A DNA stretch of 60,433 bases from an uncultured Verrucomicrobiota bacterium (lineage in GTDB: Bacteria; Verrucomicrobiota; Verrucomicrobiia; Limisphaerales; UBA9464): positions 1-60,433 of the forward strand of contig CAIVQB010000117.1 of the NCBI GenBank assembly GCA_903907925.1, given 5' to 3'. Under the pieces are notes generated by a model that was not told the origin of the DNA, made no database searches, and saw only the letters and a list, made by a program, of their open reading frames with translations. The position numbers were made by a program, and so were the translations under genes. Of the stretch, positions 34,683-44,308 are shown piece after piece (position 1 is the first letter of the stretch; every line of letters begins with the position of its first letter).

Positions 34683-34820
34683 TGGAGGGCTAGGTTCCAC
34701 CCGCGCCCCAATTCATCGCGAACCCGATGTGGAATATCCCCCGCGCTGCAACCCCTGAACAGCGGCCATGTCACCCGCAACACGAACGTGGATGGGGCTC
34801 GTGTGGAAACGAGCCCTCCA
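34683..34820. repeat. palindromic intergenic repeat
   Basis: Outer arms at 34683-34702 and 34801-34820 are inverted copies (TGGAGGGCT and GTTCCAC portions) with about 17 of 20 matches. Within the right end a perfect 8-base hairpin, GGGCTCGT at 34795-34802 with ACGAGCCC at 34809-34816, has a 6-base loop. It resembles the repeats at 4579-4686 and 22886-23011 in shape, but the sequence differs. Confidence 0.6.
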
Positions 34821-34865
34821 GCGCCGGCGATGCACCGGCGGGGATCGCAGTACGAACTTCCGAAT

Positions 34866-35885
34866 TCAAAGCAGCCGCGATTGCGACGCCACGAGCGGTT
34901 TGAGTCCGAGCTTTTTATAGCTGCGCTCGCTGGCGGTTCGTCCCTGTGGAGTGCGGTTAAGATAGCCTTCCATGATCAGGTAGGGCTCGTACACTTCCTC
35001 AAGGGTGTCGGGTTCTTCACCCACCGCGACGGCGAGGGAATTGAGACCGGCGGGGCCGCCGCCGAATTTGACGATCAACGTTTCCAGGATGCGCTTGTCC
35101 ATCTCGTCCAATCCGTTCTCGTCGATTTCGAGAATGGCGAGCGCCTGGTCGGCGAGGGCGCCGGTGATCCGGCCGTCGGCCCGGACTTCGGCAAAATCCC
35201 GGACGCGACGCAGCAGGTTGCCGGCGATTCGCGGCGTTCCCCGGCTGCGTCGGGCGATCTCCATCGCGCCGTCAGTTTCGATGGCCACATTCAACAGCCG
35301 CGCGGCACGCAGGAGGATGGTCTGGATCTGATCCGCTCCGTAGTAATCCAGGCGCTCGCGGATGCCGAACCGGGTCAGCAACGGAGCGCTCAACAGACCG
35401 CTGCGCGTGGTGGCGCCGATCAACGTGAAGCGCGGGAGATTGAGCCGGACACTGCGGGCGTTCGGCCCCTGATCGATGATGATGTCGAGTTTGAAGTCCT
35501 CCATCGCCGGATAGAGGTATTCCTCGATCGTTTTCTGCAGCCGATGGATTTCATCAATGAAGAGGACGTCGCCTTCTTCCAGATTGGTGAGCAATCCCGC
35601 GAGATCGGCCGCTTTTTCAATGGTCGGACCGCTGGTCGTCTTCAGGCCGGCCCCCATCGCGTGGGCAAGGATGTTGGCGAGGGTGGTCTTCCCGAGGCCC
35701 GGCGGGCCGCTCAGCAGGATGTGGTCGAGGGCCTCCCCACGGCGCCGTGCCGCCTCCACGGCGATTTCCAGCCGTTCCTTGACCTTGGCCTGTCCGGTGA
35801 ACTCCTGGAATGCCGAGGGTCGCAGCGTCTGTTCGAGCGCTGCCTCGGGCTTCGTCAGAACTTCGGAAATCAACCGGTCGGCCAT
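34866..35885 (-). CDS. ruvB: Holliday junction branch migration helicase RuvB
   Basis: A 339-residue AAA+ ATPase of normal RuvB length. Walker A is at residues 60-68 (Gly-Pro-Pro-Gly-Leu-Gly-Lys-Thr-Thr), followed by Walker B with Asp-Glu-Ile-His, the Gly-Ala-Thr-Thr-Arg sensor segment and the C-terminal winged-helix domain with Arg-Thr-Pro-Gln-Gly-Arg. With RuvA it drives migration of Holliday junctions during recombinational repair. The start is the ATG at 35885, which gives the usual Met-Ala-Asp-Arg N-terminus; the open frame upstream lacks homology. ruvA and ruvC are not in the window. It is divergent from the PfkB kinase gene. Confidence 0.97.
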   Translation of the reverse strand: MADRLISEVLTKPEAALEQTLRPSAFQEFTGQAKVKERLEIAVEAARRRGEALDHILLSGPPGLGKTTLANILAHAMGAGLKTTSGPTIEKAADLAGLLTNLEEGDVLFIDEIHRLQKTIEEYLYPAMEDFKLDIIIDQGPNARSVRLNLPRFTLIGATTRSGLLSAPLLTRFGIRERLDYYGADQIQTILLRAARLLNVAIETDGAMEIARRSRGTPRIAGNLLRRVRDFAEVRADGRITGALADQALAILEIDENGLDEMDKRILETLIVKFGGGPAGLNSLAVAVGEEPDTLEEVYEPYLIMEGYLNRTPQGRTASERSYKKLGLKPLVASQSRLL

Positions 35886-35949
35886 GCGGGTCGCAGCATG
35901 GTCGGCAGGTCGGCGAATGCAAGTGGTGGAGCATCGACCTCGGACCGTC

Positions 35950-35975
35950 GGGCGGTTCGGCGGTTGCCAACCGCC
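35950..35975. repeat. short hairpin in the ruvB / PfkB kinase divergent region
   Basis: GGCGGTT at 35959-35965 pairs with AACCGCC at 35969-35975 across a 3-base loop; a direct copy of GGCGGTT precedes it at 35951-35957. It may be an operator or a small repeat and could affect both divergent promoters. No firm role can be given. Confidence 0.4.
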
Positions 35976-36018
35976 CCGGCCCCACGACATGGTCGCCGGA
36001 CAACGGCACGCCTTTTCC

Positions 36019-37074
36019 ATGTCATCCCCGGATTCCACCGCCCCTCGCGCCACCGAGATGATCGCCCTCGGTGAGGTCATGCTGCGCCTCTCGCCGCCCG
36101 GCCACGGACGCCTCGAATTCGCACGATCCCTCGACATCGACGTCGGCGGCGGTGAGTACAACGTCGCCTACGCCCTCGCGCGGCTCGGTCATTCGACGGG
36201 ATTCGTGACCCAGCTTCCCGACAATGAACTCGGGCGAATCATCCTTCAACATGCGCGCGGAGCGGGCATGTCGACAGAACACATCCGGCTGCAACCATTT
36301 GACGGAGTGGGCCGGAATGGACGGGTCGGTCTCTATTTCGCTGAAATCGGCATGGGACCGCGGGGTGGGCTCGCGGTGTTCGATCGGGCTGGGAGCGATG
36401 CCAGCCGGATGCAGCCGGGCGACGTGGATTGGGACGCGGTGATGACCCAGTCTGGTTGGTTTCATTGCAGCGGCATCTTTCCCGTCCTCTCGGAAAACTG
36501 TCGCTCGACACTGCGGGTCGCGGTCGCTGCCGCACGACGCCACAACGTCCCTGTGAGCTACGACCTCAACTATCGATCGAAACTCTGCACGCCGGAAGCA
36601 GCGGCCGAGGTGAACCGTGAAATGGCTGCGGCCGCGACGCTATTGCTGGGAAGTCCGGAGGGGTTTGCCGCGCTGTTGGGCGCACGGGAATCAGGATTCG
36701 ATCCGGACGACGAGACCGGATTGATTCAGGGATTGACCGCAGTTTTCCCCGGCGTTCAAGCCATTGGCGCGACCCGCCGGGTGGTCCGGAGCGGATCCTG
36801 TCACGATCTGTCGGGATGGCTTTGGAGTGGAGGCACTCTTTGCCGAAGCCGGGTATGGTCGGGGGTTGAAATCGAGGATCGCGTGGGCAGCGGTGACGCC
36901 TTTGCGGCGGGCCTGATCCACGGCCGTCTGCGCGGCTGGCCGGCGCTCGACGCGCTGGAGTTCGGCGTGGCTCACGCGGTGTTGCTCCAAACCACCCGCG
37001 GCGACACCTCGCAGTTCACTGAGGCGGACGTTGCGGCATTGCTGCGCGATGGAACTGCAGCGATGAAACGTTGA
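36019..37074 (+). CDS. PfkB-family carbohydrate kinase, probably 2-keto-3-deoxygluconate kinase
   Basis: A 351-residue PfkB/ribokinase-type protein. The N-terminus reads Ile-Ala-Leu-Gly-Glu-Val-Met, then the substrate-binding Gly-Gly-Gly-Glu-Tyr-Asn-Val-Ala segment near residue 45 that is typical of KDG kinases, and the catalytic Gly-Ser-Gly-Asp-Ala-Phe-Ala-Ala-Gly near residue 294. It should phosphorylate a sugar acid such as KDG for the Entner-Doudoroff-like route. ATG 36019 is chosen because the open frame further upstream overlaps ruvB. The surrounding polysaccharide genes fit uronate or glycan catabolism. The precise substrate is inference. Confidence 0.88.
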   Translation: MSSPDSTAPRATEMIALGEVMLRLSPPGHGRLEFARSLDIDVGGGEYNVAYALARLGHSTGFVTQLPDNELGRIILQHARGAGMSTEHIRLQPFDGVGRNGRVGLYFAEIGMGPRGGLAVFDRAGSDASRMQPGDVDWDAVMTQSGWFHCSGIFPVLSENCRSTLRVAVAAARRHNVPVSYDLNYRSKLCTPEAAAEVNREMAAAATLLLGSPEGFAALLGARESGFDPDDETGLIQGLTAVFPGVQAIGATRRVVRSGSCHDLSGWLWSGGTLCRSRVWSGVEIEDRVGSGDAFAAGLIHGRLRGWPALDALEFGVAHAVLLQTTRGDTSQFTEADVAALLRDGTAAMKR

Positions 37075-37221
37075 TTGGGAACGCGGCTGAAAAAGGGGCA
37101 GAACGACACCGATCGAGACCGAATCAACGGCATCCGATTGCTTCCCTCCCAATCCGTGCGAATCCGTGCAATCAGTGTCGTCTCTCCCCGCCGACAGTTC
37201 TTCTGATCATTCGAAAACGTC
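37075..37221. repeat. single arm of an AATCCGTG-type intergenic repeat
   Basis: Between convergent genes, 37151-37180 carries AATCCGTG twice, 10 bases apart, followed by AATCAGTG. The same motif forms the arms of the palindrome at 52087-52189, and a weak version lies near 23026-23046. No gene is present here. Confidence 0.5.
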
Positions 37222-38520
37222 CTACCGGCCTCCGTTCAATTCCTGCCAGGTCTTGATCCCGATCACTGGGAGCGCGAATCGGAACGCCTCTTCCCAGTGT
37301 GGCGTGTCCGCCGCCCGGAACACTTCGTACAATTTCTTCTGCCGATCCGGGGTCGCGATCGTGCCCGGTTGATGAGTCCACAAGCCTAACGCCAGTCCTC
37401 CCTCTTGCGCGTGATCGACATGGCGGTGGAGGATGAAGGCGTCGATGCCCGGAAGTCGTTCCACCTTTTTCCACGCGTAACAATAGGCTGCCGCCTGAAC
37501 GATCTCGCCCTCCGGTCCGGGAGGCGTATGGAAGCCCTGTTCGCTGAGGATGACATGCCGCATCCGTCCGCGATACCGCAGTGCCGGTTGTTCCAGAAAA
37601 CGCACCAGTTGTTCGATGTTCTTGAAGGTGATCCGCGGAGTGGTCCGGAAGTTGGGTTGCGCCGAAACGTCGTTCCATGTCCGTGGATTTCCCAGATTCT
37701 CCGGATACGGATGGAAGGCGATGTTCCAGTCGAAATCACCGGCCTCGCGCGCACCCCGCGCAAAGGCTTCGAGAAACGGACGTGCCGCGAAGGTCTGGGT
37801 TTCATCGCCGCCCGGGTAGTGAATGTTCCAATGGTGTTCGAGGGAGAGATAGACGCGCGCATTTTTCGACGCCGACCGGATCGCCGCATGAGCCAGGCGC
37901 ACCGTTCGCAGGTGGTCGATAACAAAGGTCTCCAAGCTGACGTGGCCCATGTTGGACCAGAACCAGTGGGAATTAACTTCATTGCCAACGATCCAGTTCG
38001 CCACCCGGCCGTGGGCCTGATCGGGGCGGGACCAGCGTTCCGCGAGAAACCGGAGGCTGGCCTCGAACCATTCCCGGCCCTCGGGTGTGACGGTGTTGAA
38101 GGCCGAGAGATGATTCGGACAGGTCGGATCGTAACCGGGATGGAGCAGGATCCGTCGCAGAACCGGGTCGCCGGGTTCGTAGTTCAACAGGATGATCGAC
38201 ACTACGACTCCGCGGTCCGAGAGGGTCTTGATCTGGCGATCGAGGGCGTCCAGATAGGCCTGATGGAAGCGGTGGAAGGATCCATGAAGTTCAATCCCCG
38301 GTTCCTGGGGACCGCCGTCGGGCGCGATCAGTTGTCCGAGGTTGAAATTGAGCGCGGCATGGCGGACGCCGAGGGCCAGGGCGTCGTCGACCATCTGGAC
38401 CTGCAAGCCCTTCTTCGAGGTCGTTTCTGGAAAGGGCCAAGTTGCCGGCGCGGCGACCGCGGCCGACGATTGCAACAGGCAGGCCGCCCCTACCCACAAC
38501 GCCGCCACGGTTCGCCGCAT
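37222..38520 (-). CDS. secreted DUF5722 protein, glycosidase-like
   Basis: About 432 residues with a signal peptide (residues 1-24, Ala-rich end). The mature part has the features of DUF5722: a TIM-barrel-like order with Asn-Glu-Val-Asn near the middle and a Ser-Glu-Gln-Gly-Phe segment near residue 320, candidates for the acid/base and nucleophile Glu pair. A role in hydrolysing a polysaccharide outside the cytoplasm is likely but the substrate is unknown. ATG 38520 is preferred over an in-frame GTG at 38535. It ends in TAG and lies 37 bases downstream of the debranching enzyme gene on the same strand. Confidence 0.82.
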   Translation of the reverse strand: MRRTVAALWVGAACLLQSSAAVAAPATWPFPETTSKKGLQVQMVDDALALGVRHAALNFNLGQLIAPDGGPQEPGIELHGSFHRFHQAYLDALDRQIKTLSDRGVVVSIILLNYEPGDPVLRRILLHPGYDPTCPNHLSAFNTVTPEGREWFEASLRFLAERWSRPDQAHGRVANWIVGNEVNSHWFWSNMGHVSLETFVIDHLRTVRLAHAAIRSASKNARVYLSLEHHWNIHYPGGDETQTFAARPFLEAFARGAREAGDFDWNIAFHPYPENLGNPRTWNDVSAQPNFRTTPRITFKNIEQLVRFLEQPALRYRGRMRHVILSEQGFHTPPGPEGEIVQAAAYCYAWKKVERLPGIDAFILHRHVDHAQEGGLALGLWTHQPGTIATPDRQKKLYEVFRAADTPHWEEAFRFALPVIGIKTWQELNGGR

Positions 38521-38557
38521 CACGGATGGAATCACGCGGAGCAGACGCAGATGTCGG

Positions 38558-41500
38558 TCAACTCTTCGACGGAGTTTTGTCGGTGGAACGTTGGGACAGC
38601 CAGCGCCACACCCGCAGTGCTTCGGTCGCGCCCCAAGCCTGGGCGTCGCAGCCGCGCTGGCGGTGCGGTGCGTCGCCGTCGATGATTTCCGGAAGGTGGC
38701 CCAGGCATCCGGCGTTCAACAACCGGTCGATGCCGCCAAGGTGGGCGCGGGCCGCTTCCAGTGCCCTCGAATCGTCCGGATACGCCTTCACCAGCGCTTC
38801 GCAAAACGCCGGGAAGGTCCAGGTCCATGCCGTCCCGTTGTGATAGGCGGGCTTGCGGCGGGTGTCTTCATCGCCCTCATAACGCGGCCAATACGGATGA
38901 TCCGGATCGTTGAGCAGGCCGCCGTCGGGACGACGAATGGGCAGCGGCGGAACGATGGGCAGTGGCGCGAGGGTCCGCAGGGCTCCGGGAACCACGAGAT
39001 AGCGGGCGGCAGCGTCGACCATGCGGCGGGCGCGTTCGGCAAACCGCGGGTGGCGGTCGATGTCGAGGGCGATGACCAGCAGGCAATTGTTCCGCAGCGC
39101 GGTGCTCGGCGGCGACATGCGCGCGGGATGATCCGGGCCGGCCAGGAGGACGTCGGAATACCAGCCGTATTCCTCCAACCAGAAGAAGTCGTGCAGCGAT
39201 TTCTCGGTGCGGCGGGCCAGGTCGCCCCAGGATTCTCCGCGGCCTTCCCAGGGCTCCGCGCCGAGCCGGTCGAGTTGCCGGAGCAATCGGATCCAGAGCG
39301 CCTGGATTTCAACTGGGAATCCTTCGCGCGGAGTTCCCGGCGGATGATTGGTGTCCATCCAGGTGAAATGACTCGGACTCCACAACAGACCGGTGGGCGC
39401 ATCCACGCGGATCCCATTCGAAGTGCCGTGAAGACATCCGCAGGCGATCGACCGCAGCACGCCACCCAGCGTTCGTCCCGCGGCGTCGACGGCCATCTCG
39501 TACAGCCCGGCCACATGCACGGCGAGCTCCTCCGCCACCACGCCGAACCACAGCGGAGCGTCGCTGGTGTCTCGGTTCGAGGCGTCGGTGCCGTGGATGC
39601 TGTTGGGCAGGGTTCCGCCCTGTTCGAAACGTCCGAAGGTGATGAGCAGATCGCGCACCTCCTCCAGCATTCCCGCAGCAATAAGTCCGCGCGCGCAAAT
39701 CAGCGAATCGCGGCCCCAATCGAGAAACCACGGATAGCCGGCGATGACCGATCGGGCATCACCGCGACGAACCACATAGGCCTGCGCGGCGGTGACGAGG
39801 GTGCGGCCGAGTGCATCCTCGGGATCCAGTTGCGCCCGCGCCAGAGCCAGGTCCCGCAGCCGGGTGCGTTCGGCCACAAAGGTGGAAATCGCCTCCGGAC
39901 GCGGTGCAATGGATTCGGCGCTGGCCACCAGGGTGACGGTGGCGGAAGGGGGCAGACCGAGTTCGAACCACCCCGGACTGTACGCGTCGCCGGCGCCTTC
40001 CTGTCCACGGGTCGCCTCGATCGGATGGGGAATGTTCAGGCACCACTCCGGTTCGGAATGAAACCGGCCGGCATCGACCGCGACCCGCAGCCGTCGATCG
40101 GCGGCGGGCGTAAATTCGAAACCCACCGCGCCCGACCGGTCGTCAAAAGCCCGGCATTGGTTCCTGAAATGATGATCCGCCGCATCGTTCCGCTTGGTTT
40201 CCCAATGGAAATTCCGGTCTTCGATATCCACCCGGACGGTGAGCTTCACCCGGGCACCCGGCGGCAGGGGGCGACCGAGGCGGCTGGCACAACGTTCTGG
40301 ATTCGGGCGACTGAACTGGACGACCACGGTGTTCGAATCCGGCAAAAGATCGATCACCAGATGGATCTCCACGCTGCGCCCATCCCCGGCATTGGCCACA
40401 AATCTCCAATGCGCCGGAGGGCCCGGTTCGAAGTCGACCAGGTTGTCGCCGTTCAACGGAGTGATGAATCCATCGGCGTCGACCCATACACGAAGGCGTT
40501 TGGCCAGGATGTGGCGATCCACCGGAACCGATTCGTGGAGGTTCGCGCCGAGGAGACAATCGTACTTCGATTGGATGTCGCCCAGATTGACACGCAGCCG
40601 GCTCATCGCGCCGCGACCATTGGTCAGGAGGACGCAGGCGGTGGCGTCTTCCGGCGGCGCTCCGGTGGCCCGCATCGGATCGGGTGCGAGGAAGCGCAAC
40701 GCGGCTTCGAAACGATCTTCACCCCCGTGGTATTGCTCGAATTCCAGCACCGCATCCTGACCGGTCTCGGGTGATCGCGGCGGGAAACAGGCGACAAATC
40801 CCCCCAGGGCGGGAATGGACTCCACGTTTTCGGGAAGACCCGAACCCGGCATCGTAAGTCGCGCCCGAAATGGGGCCGGATCCAACAACAACAACCAATG
40901 GCCCGGTGGAACCGGCGCGATCCGGTGGCGATCCGCACGACGCCACTCAGTGATCGGACGGTATTGCCCGGCGCATCCCGACGCCCGGACGAGGCAAGCT
41001 CCGGGATCGGCATCCACTTCGGCCGCCAACCGTCGCCAATCGTCGCCCGTGGTCCCCGCCCCCGGCGTGTCCGAAGACGGGATGCGTCCCGCAGCGGTGA
41101 TCGCCCAATCGGCCCGCGCCCGTGCGGCCCGATACGCCTCACCCGAAAGTCCGCGGGGACGCGGCAACGGAGCGAGACAGTGCGCGGCACCGGGCCGCAG
41201 AATCACTTCGATCCACGCATCCGTGGCGCGCCCGGTGACAATGCGTTGGGGAACCGGTGCCGGCTGGAGAAGGTCGTGCGCATTGGCGCAGAATTCCGAC
41301 CATACCCGGGGCGAAAGACGGATCGCTTCCTCCGCCAGCGGGTTGGTGTTGACCAACACGAGGACGGAATCGAGTCCCTCGGCCGAATCGCGTCGGAGCA
41401 CCAGCACCGGACTGCTTTCGGTGCTCAACCGGGTCACCACGGCTCCGTCGAAAAAGCAGGGATGATCACGGACCAGCCGATTCAGGCCAGCGAGTTCGTC

Positions 41501-42925
41501 GACGAGGTTGTCGGGATCCCCCCACGCCAGTCCGCGACTGCTGTGGACGTTGATCTGTTCGGTGGCACCCCATTCGACCCCGCAGGTGAAGCCGAAACCG
41601 CCGTTAACGCTGGTGAGCGCGCAGAGGCGGTTTCGATGACGCGACCAGGCGAGCCCGAGCGGGTTCGCCGCCAGGCGCGAATTGTCGTGGGTTTCGCTGT
41701 AGTGGATGAGCGTGCCGGTTCCCTCCTTCGCGCGGAGGTGATGATCAATGTACGAACCAACCGCCAGCGGACCGCTGTTCTGGAACAACTCGCTATAGGC
41801 CCATTGCATGCCGCCTTCGCCCAGCAGGTCGTTGGTGGCTTCCCACGGGCCGCCGAGGCCTTCGAGCAGGAACAGCGTGTCGGGGAATTCCTGCCGGACG
41901 CGGGCGGTGATGAACTGCCAGACGTGGGTCGGGACCTTGTATCCGGCGTCGCAGCGGAAGCCGTCGACCCCGCGGCGGCACCACACCAGAAACGCCTCCG
42001 CCAGTAATTCCCACAGCTTGGGATGGTGCTGATCCAACTCAACCAAATCCTCCCACACCACGTCCCACGCACCCGGGGATTCGAATTCACCATCCGACTT
42101 CCGCACAAACCATTCCGGATGTTGTTCCCACAACGAGCTTCCCCAGCCGGTATGGTTGATGACCAGATCGAGCATCAGCCGCGCACCGCGGGTATGAACA
42201 GCGAAGGCCAGTTCGCGGAACTGATCGATTCCCGTGGTCCGCTTGTCGAACTCCACCAGGGCGGGATCGATCGCGGTAAGATCCTGCAGGGCATACGGCG
42301 AACCAAAGCGTCCGAAACGCGCAAAGGTGGTCGGCGTGGGGCTGACCGGGAGCAGATGCAGGATCCGGCAGCCCAGGGTGTCGATGATGTGAGGCAGTTC
42401 GCGGATGACATCGCGCAGCGTTCCGCCCGGCGGAATGACGGTGTATCCGGCATCATCCAGCGGTTTGAGCTGGGCGTTGAGAACGGGATCGATCGTGACT
42501 CTTCGGGTCTTGTTGGGACCGAACATCCGCGGAAAGGCGCAATAAATCGTATTGCCCGATCGCGTCCAGGAAGGGTGGACGCTGATGCCGGTGTCGGGTC
42601 CCCACGGCCAGTGCTGGAATCCGCGTTCGTCGAGGGCGAATGCCTTCGCCTTGAAATAACCGACCTCGGCGAGGGGCAGCGTGATCCTCCAGACGCCATC
42701 CTCGCCGGCGTTCAGGGGTAGGTCCCGCCACGACGCGCCTGCGAGTGGAATCCGCTCGAACCGGGCGCGGACAATCTCCTCACGCAGGCGTTGCGCGCGG
42801 CCGAGGTTGGTGCGCAATCGCGCCGACCATCCCGGCGGGACGCCGGTGAGTTCGAAGGTGAGGGCATCCCCGGCGTGACGCACAAGGCGCGTTCCGGGGG
42901 ACGGGGACATCTTCAGGTCGGGCAT
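38558..42925 (-). CDS. bifunctional glycogen debranching enzyme, GH13 plus GH133 domains
   Basis: About 1455 residues from ATG 42925 (ATG 42910 also possible). An N-terminal beta domain is followed by a GH13 barrel with catalytic Asp326 (Gly-Phe-Arg-Cys-Asp), Glu355 (Leu-Leu-Glu-Gly) and Asp414 (Glu-Thr-His-Asp-Asn). A beta-sandwich middle comes next, and then an amylo-alpha-1,6-glucosidase domain with the Asp-Trp-Gly-Arg-Asp-Ser motif, the Gly-Thr-Leu-Pro-Asn-Ser-Ile-His-Gly motif and a terminal Gly-Thr-Ala-Trp-Thr-Trp. This layout unites 4-alpha-glucanotransferase and glucosidase, the two steps of indirect debranching, in one chain as in eukaryotes. There is no signal peptide, so it acts on cytoplasmic glycogen. 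Confidence 0.9.
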   Translation of the reverse strand: MPDLKMSPSPGTRLVRHAGDALTFELTGVPPGWSARLRTNLGRAQRLREEIVRARFERIPLAGASWRDLPLNAGEDGVWRITLPLAEVGYFKAKAFALDERGFQHWPWGPDTGISVHPSWTRSGNTIYCAFPRMFGPNKTRRVTIDPVLNAQLKPLDDAGYTVIPPGGTLRDVIRELPHIIDTLGCRILHLLPVSPTPTTFARFGRFGSPYALQDLTAIDPALVEFDKRTTGIDQFRELAFAVHTRGARLMLDLVINHTGWGSSLWEQHPEWFVRKSDGEFESPGAWDVVWEDLVELDQHHPKLWELLAEAFLVWCRRGVDGFRCDAGYKVPTHVWQFITARVRQEFPDTLFLLEGLGGPWEATNDLLGEGGMQWAYSELFQNSGPLAVGSYIDHHLRAKEGTGTLIHYSETHDNSRLAANPLGLAWSRHRNRLCALTSVNGGFGFTCGVEWGATEQINVHSSRGLAWGDPDNLVDELAGLNRLVRDHPCFFDGAVVTRLSTESSPVLVLRRDSAEGLDSVLVLVNTNPLAEEAIRLSPRVWSEFCANAHDLLQPAPVPQRIVTGRATDAWIEVILRPGAAHCLAPLPRPRGLSGEAYRAARARADWAITAAGRIPSSDTPGAGTTGDDWRRLAAEVDADPGACLVRASGCAGQYRPITEWRRADRHRIAPVPPGHWLLLLDPAPFRARLTMPGSGLPENVESIPALGGFVACFPPRSPETGQDAVLEFEQYHGGEDRFEAALRFLAPDPMRATGAPPEDATACVLLTNGRGAMSRLRVNLGDIQSKYDCLLGANLHESVPVDRHILAKRLRVWVDADGFITPLNGDNLVDFEPGPPAHWRFVANAGDGRSVEIHLVIDLLPDSNTVVVQFSRPNPERCASRLGRPLPPGARVKLTVRVDIEDRNFHWETKRNDAADHHFRNQCRAFDDRSGAVGFEFTPAADRRLRVAVDAGRFHSEPEWCLNIPHPIEATRGQEGAGDAYSPGWFELGLPPSATVTLVASAESIAPRPEAISTFVAERTRLRDLALARAQLDPEDALGRTLVTAAQAYVVRRGDARSVIAGYPWFLDWGRDSLICARGLIAAGMLEEVRDLLITFGRFEQGGTLPNSIHGTDASNRDTSDAPLWFGVVAEELAVHVAGLYEMAVDAAGRTLGGVLRSIACGCLHGTSNGIRVDAPTGLLWSPSHFTWMDTNHPPGTPREGFPVEIQALWIRLLRQLDRLGAEPWEGRGESWGDLARRTEKSLHDFFWLEEYGWYSDVLLAGPDHPARMSPPSTALRNNCLLVIALDIDRHPRFAERARRMVDAAARYLVVPGALRTLAPLPIVPPLPIRRPDGGLLNDPDHPYWPRYEGDEDTRRKPAYHNGTAWTWTFPAFCEALVKAYPDDSRALEAARAHLGGIDRLLNAGCLGHLPEIIDGDAPHRQRGCDAQAWGATEALRVWRWLSQRSTDKTPSKS

Positions 42926-43038
42926 GGGTGTCGCGGACGACGGCCACAACTCTGGCGGTCCGCGAACGCCCGTGGCAAGCCGCAGCTCCTTTTCCACCGG
43001 TCCGCGGTCGATGAAAAAGATTCACATCGCCCGCCCGG

Positions 43039-43935
43039 TCATCCCATGAACGGCTTCATCTCCTCCAACAACGTCGGCACGCGGGTCCATGGGCTGTCCT
43101 TCAATTCGTATTCCAAGGCAACGAATCCCTGATAGCCCGCATCGCGCAGAATTTTGAACACCCGGGCGTCATCCCGCGGATCGTCCTGAGCCTGGCCGCG
43201 GCGGCGGATGAAGGCCTTGAACTGAACATTGACCGCCCACGGAGCGATGGCCGCGAGATCGGCGTAAGGATCGTCGGTTTTGAAATTGCCGGTGTCGAGA
43301 TTGATACCCACCCACGGCGACCGCACCGCGCGCACGATGTCCACGAGGTCCCTGGACTCAGCGACCACGCCGCCGTGGTTTTCAATGCCGAGGAAGATTC
43401 CGGCGCGCCCCGCCGCCTCGCCGCATTCCTCCAGCCCCTCAATGCAGAGCTTCTTGGCCTCCTCTTTGGAGGTTCCCTTGGGCGTTCCAGCGAAGACCCG
43501 GATGTGGGGTGCGCCGAGGAGAGTGGCCTTGCGGATCCACTCCTTCACGTGGGCGATCTGCTGGGAGCGGAGTTCGCCCGGCGGATGACAGAAATCATTC
43601 CCCACCGCGGTGCCGCTGATGGGCATCGCGCGCAAATGGGCATGCCGGCGAACCTCGGAAAGCTGGGCGTCGGTCACCTCTTTCGGAAAATAGTAGCTGG
43701 TCAACTCGGCACCCTCGCAGCCGTGTTCCGCGCAATAGTCGATGAACCGCACCATGTCCATCCGCGGTGCCGAGCCGTCCTTGCCGACGACAAAATCATC
43801 CCGGAAGGAATAGGCGGCGAGTGAGAGTCGAAGCCTGGATTTGCCGGTGCGAATGAAGGGCTCGGCGGCATGACCGAGGGGAATCGCGGCGGCCGCGGCC
43901 GTGACGGTTTGCACAAAGGTCCGTCGGGAGATCAT
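43039..43935 (-). CDS. Tat-exported sugar phosphate isomerase/epimerase-like protein
   Basis: A 298-residue protein. The N-terminus Met-Ile-Ser-Arg-Arg-Thr-Phe-Val followed by an Ala-rich stretch is a Tat signal. The remainder is a xylose-isomerase-type TIM barrel with Glu and His metal-ligand candidates, including Ile-Glu-Asn-His-Gly-Gly, Asp-Thr-Gly-Asn-Phe, and Glu-Tyr-Glu near the end. Related enzymes isomerise or epimerise sugars or inositols; in the PVC group many are exported. ATG 43935 is chosen because the earlier in-frame region has no homology. It is 113 bases upstream of the debranching gene and on the same strand, but the two act in different compartments. Confidence 0.85.
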   Translation of the reverse strand: MISRRTFVQTVTAAAAAIPLGHAAEPFIRTGKSRLRLSLAAYSFRDDFVVGKDGSAPRMDMVRFIDYCAEHGCEGAELTSYYFPKEVTDAQLSEVRRHAHLRAMPISGTAVGNDFCHPPGELRSQQIAHVKEWIRKATLLGAPHIRVFAGTPKGTSKEEAKKLCIEGLEECGEAAGRAGIFLGIENHGGVVAESRDLVDIVRAVRSPWVGINLDTGNFKTDDPYADLAAIAPWAVNVQFKAFIRRRGQAQDDPRDDARVFKILRDAGYQGFVALEYELKDSPWTRVPTLLEEMKPFMG

Positions 43936-44308
43936 GGCAACGAGACTGGAGGAACCCATCGGAATCCGCAAACGGGATCGAAGAGCGGCGGTGCCCGGTG
44001 TTGTAACCTTTTGAAGCAACACCTCCTCTAACGAGCCGTTCCTACTCCAGCGCACTCCGGAAAACACGGTTGAGTCGCGCCGCGGGGTTCGTTCGATCGG
44101 ATGAAGTGACAATTGCAGTGGTATTCCGACTCCGTTCCGTCGCCAGGGCCCGCCCAACCCTGGCATCGCGGACCGGATTCTGAATTTACCCGCCGTGGCC
44201 GTACCCGGGTTGTTCCGGGTGGGCCACGACGGAAGTCTCGTGTTGCCTGTTATGAGCATCGAAAGTGTCGGATGGGGCGGCCGGATTCGCTCCGGGTGGG
44301 TTTCGGGG
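43936..44308. other. divergent intergenic region with a hairpin
   Basis: Divergent space between the isomerase-like gene and the propeller gene. A perfect 7-base stem, GGTGTTG at 43997-44003 with CAACACC at 44017-44023, encloses TAACCTTTTGAAG, so a GTAACC element (44002-44007) overlaps the hairpin. An open frame in phase with the propeller gene begins at 44195 but lacks a plausible signal peptide before 44309. Nothing else is recognised. Confidence 0.45.

Larger units (their letters stand above)
34532..34865. other. intergenic region with promoter and palindromic repeat
   Basis: No gene is seen. It holds the likely promoter of the third sigma factor (34559-34587) and a palindromic repeat (34683-34820), then about 45 bases without recognisable features before the ruvB stop codon. 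Confidence 0.55.

Noticed and set aside
38342-40774. Plus-strand open frame of 810 codons
   Set aside because: It is the shadow of the debranching enzyme gene, whose catalytic motifs are complete on the other strand.
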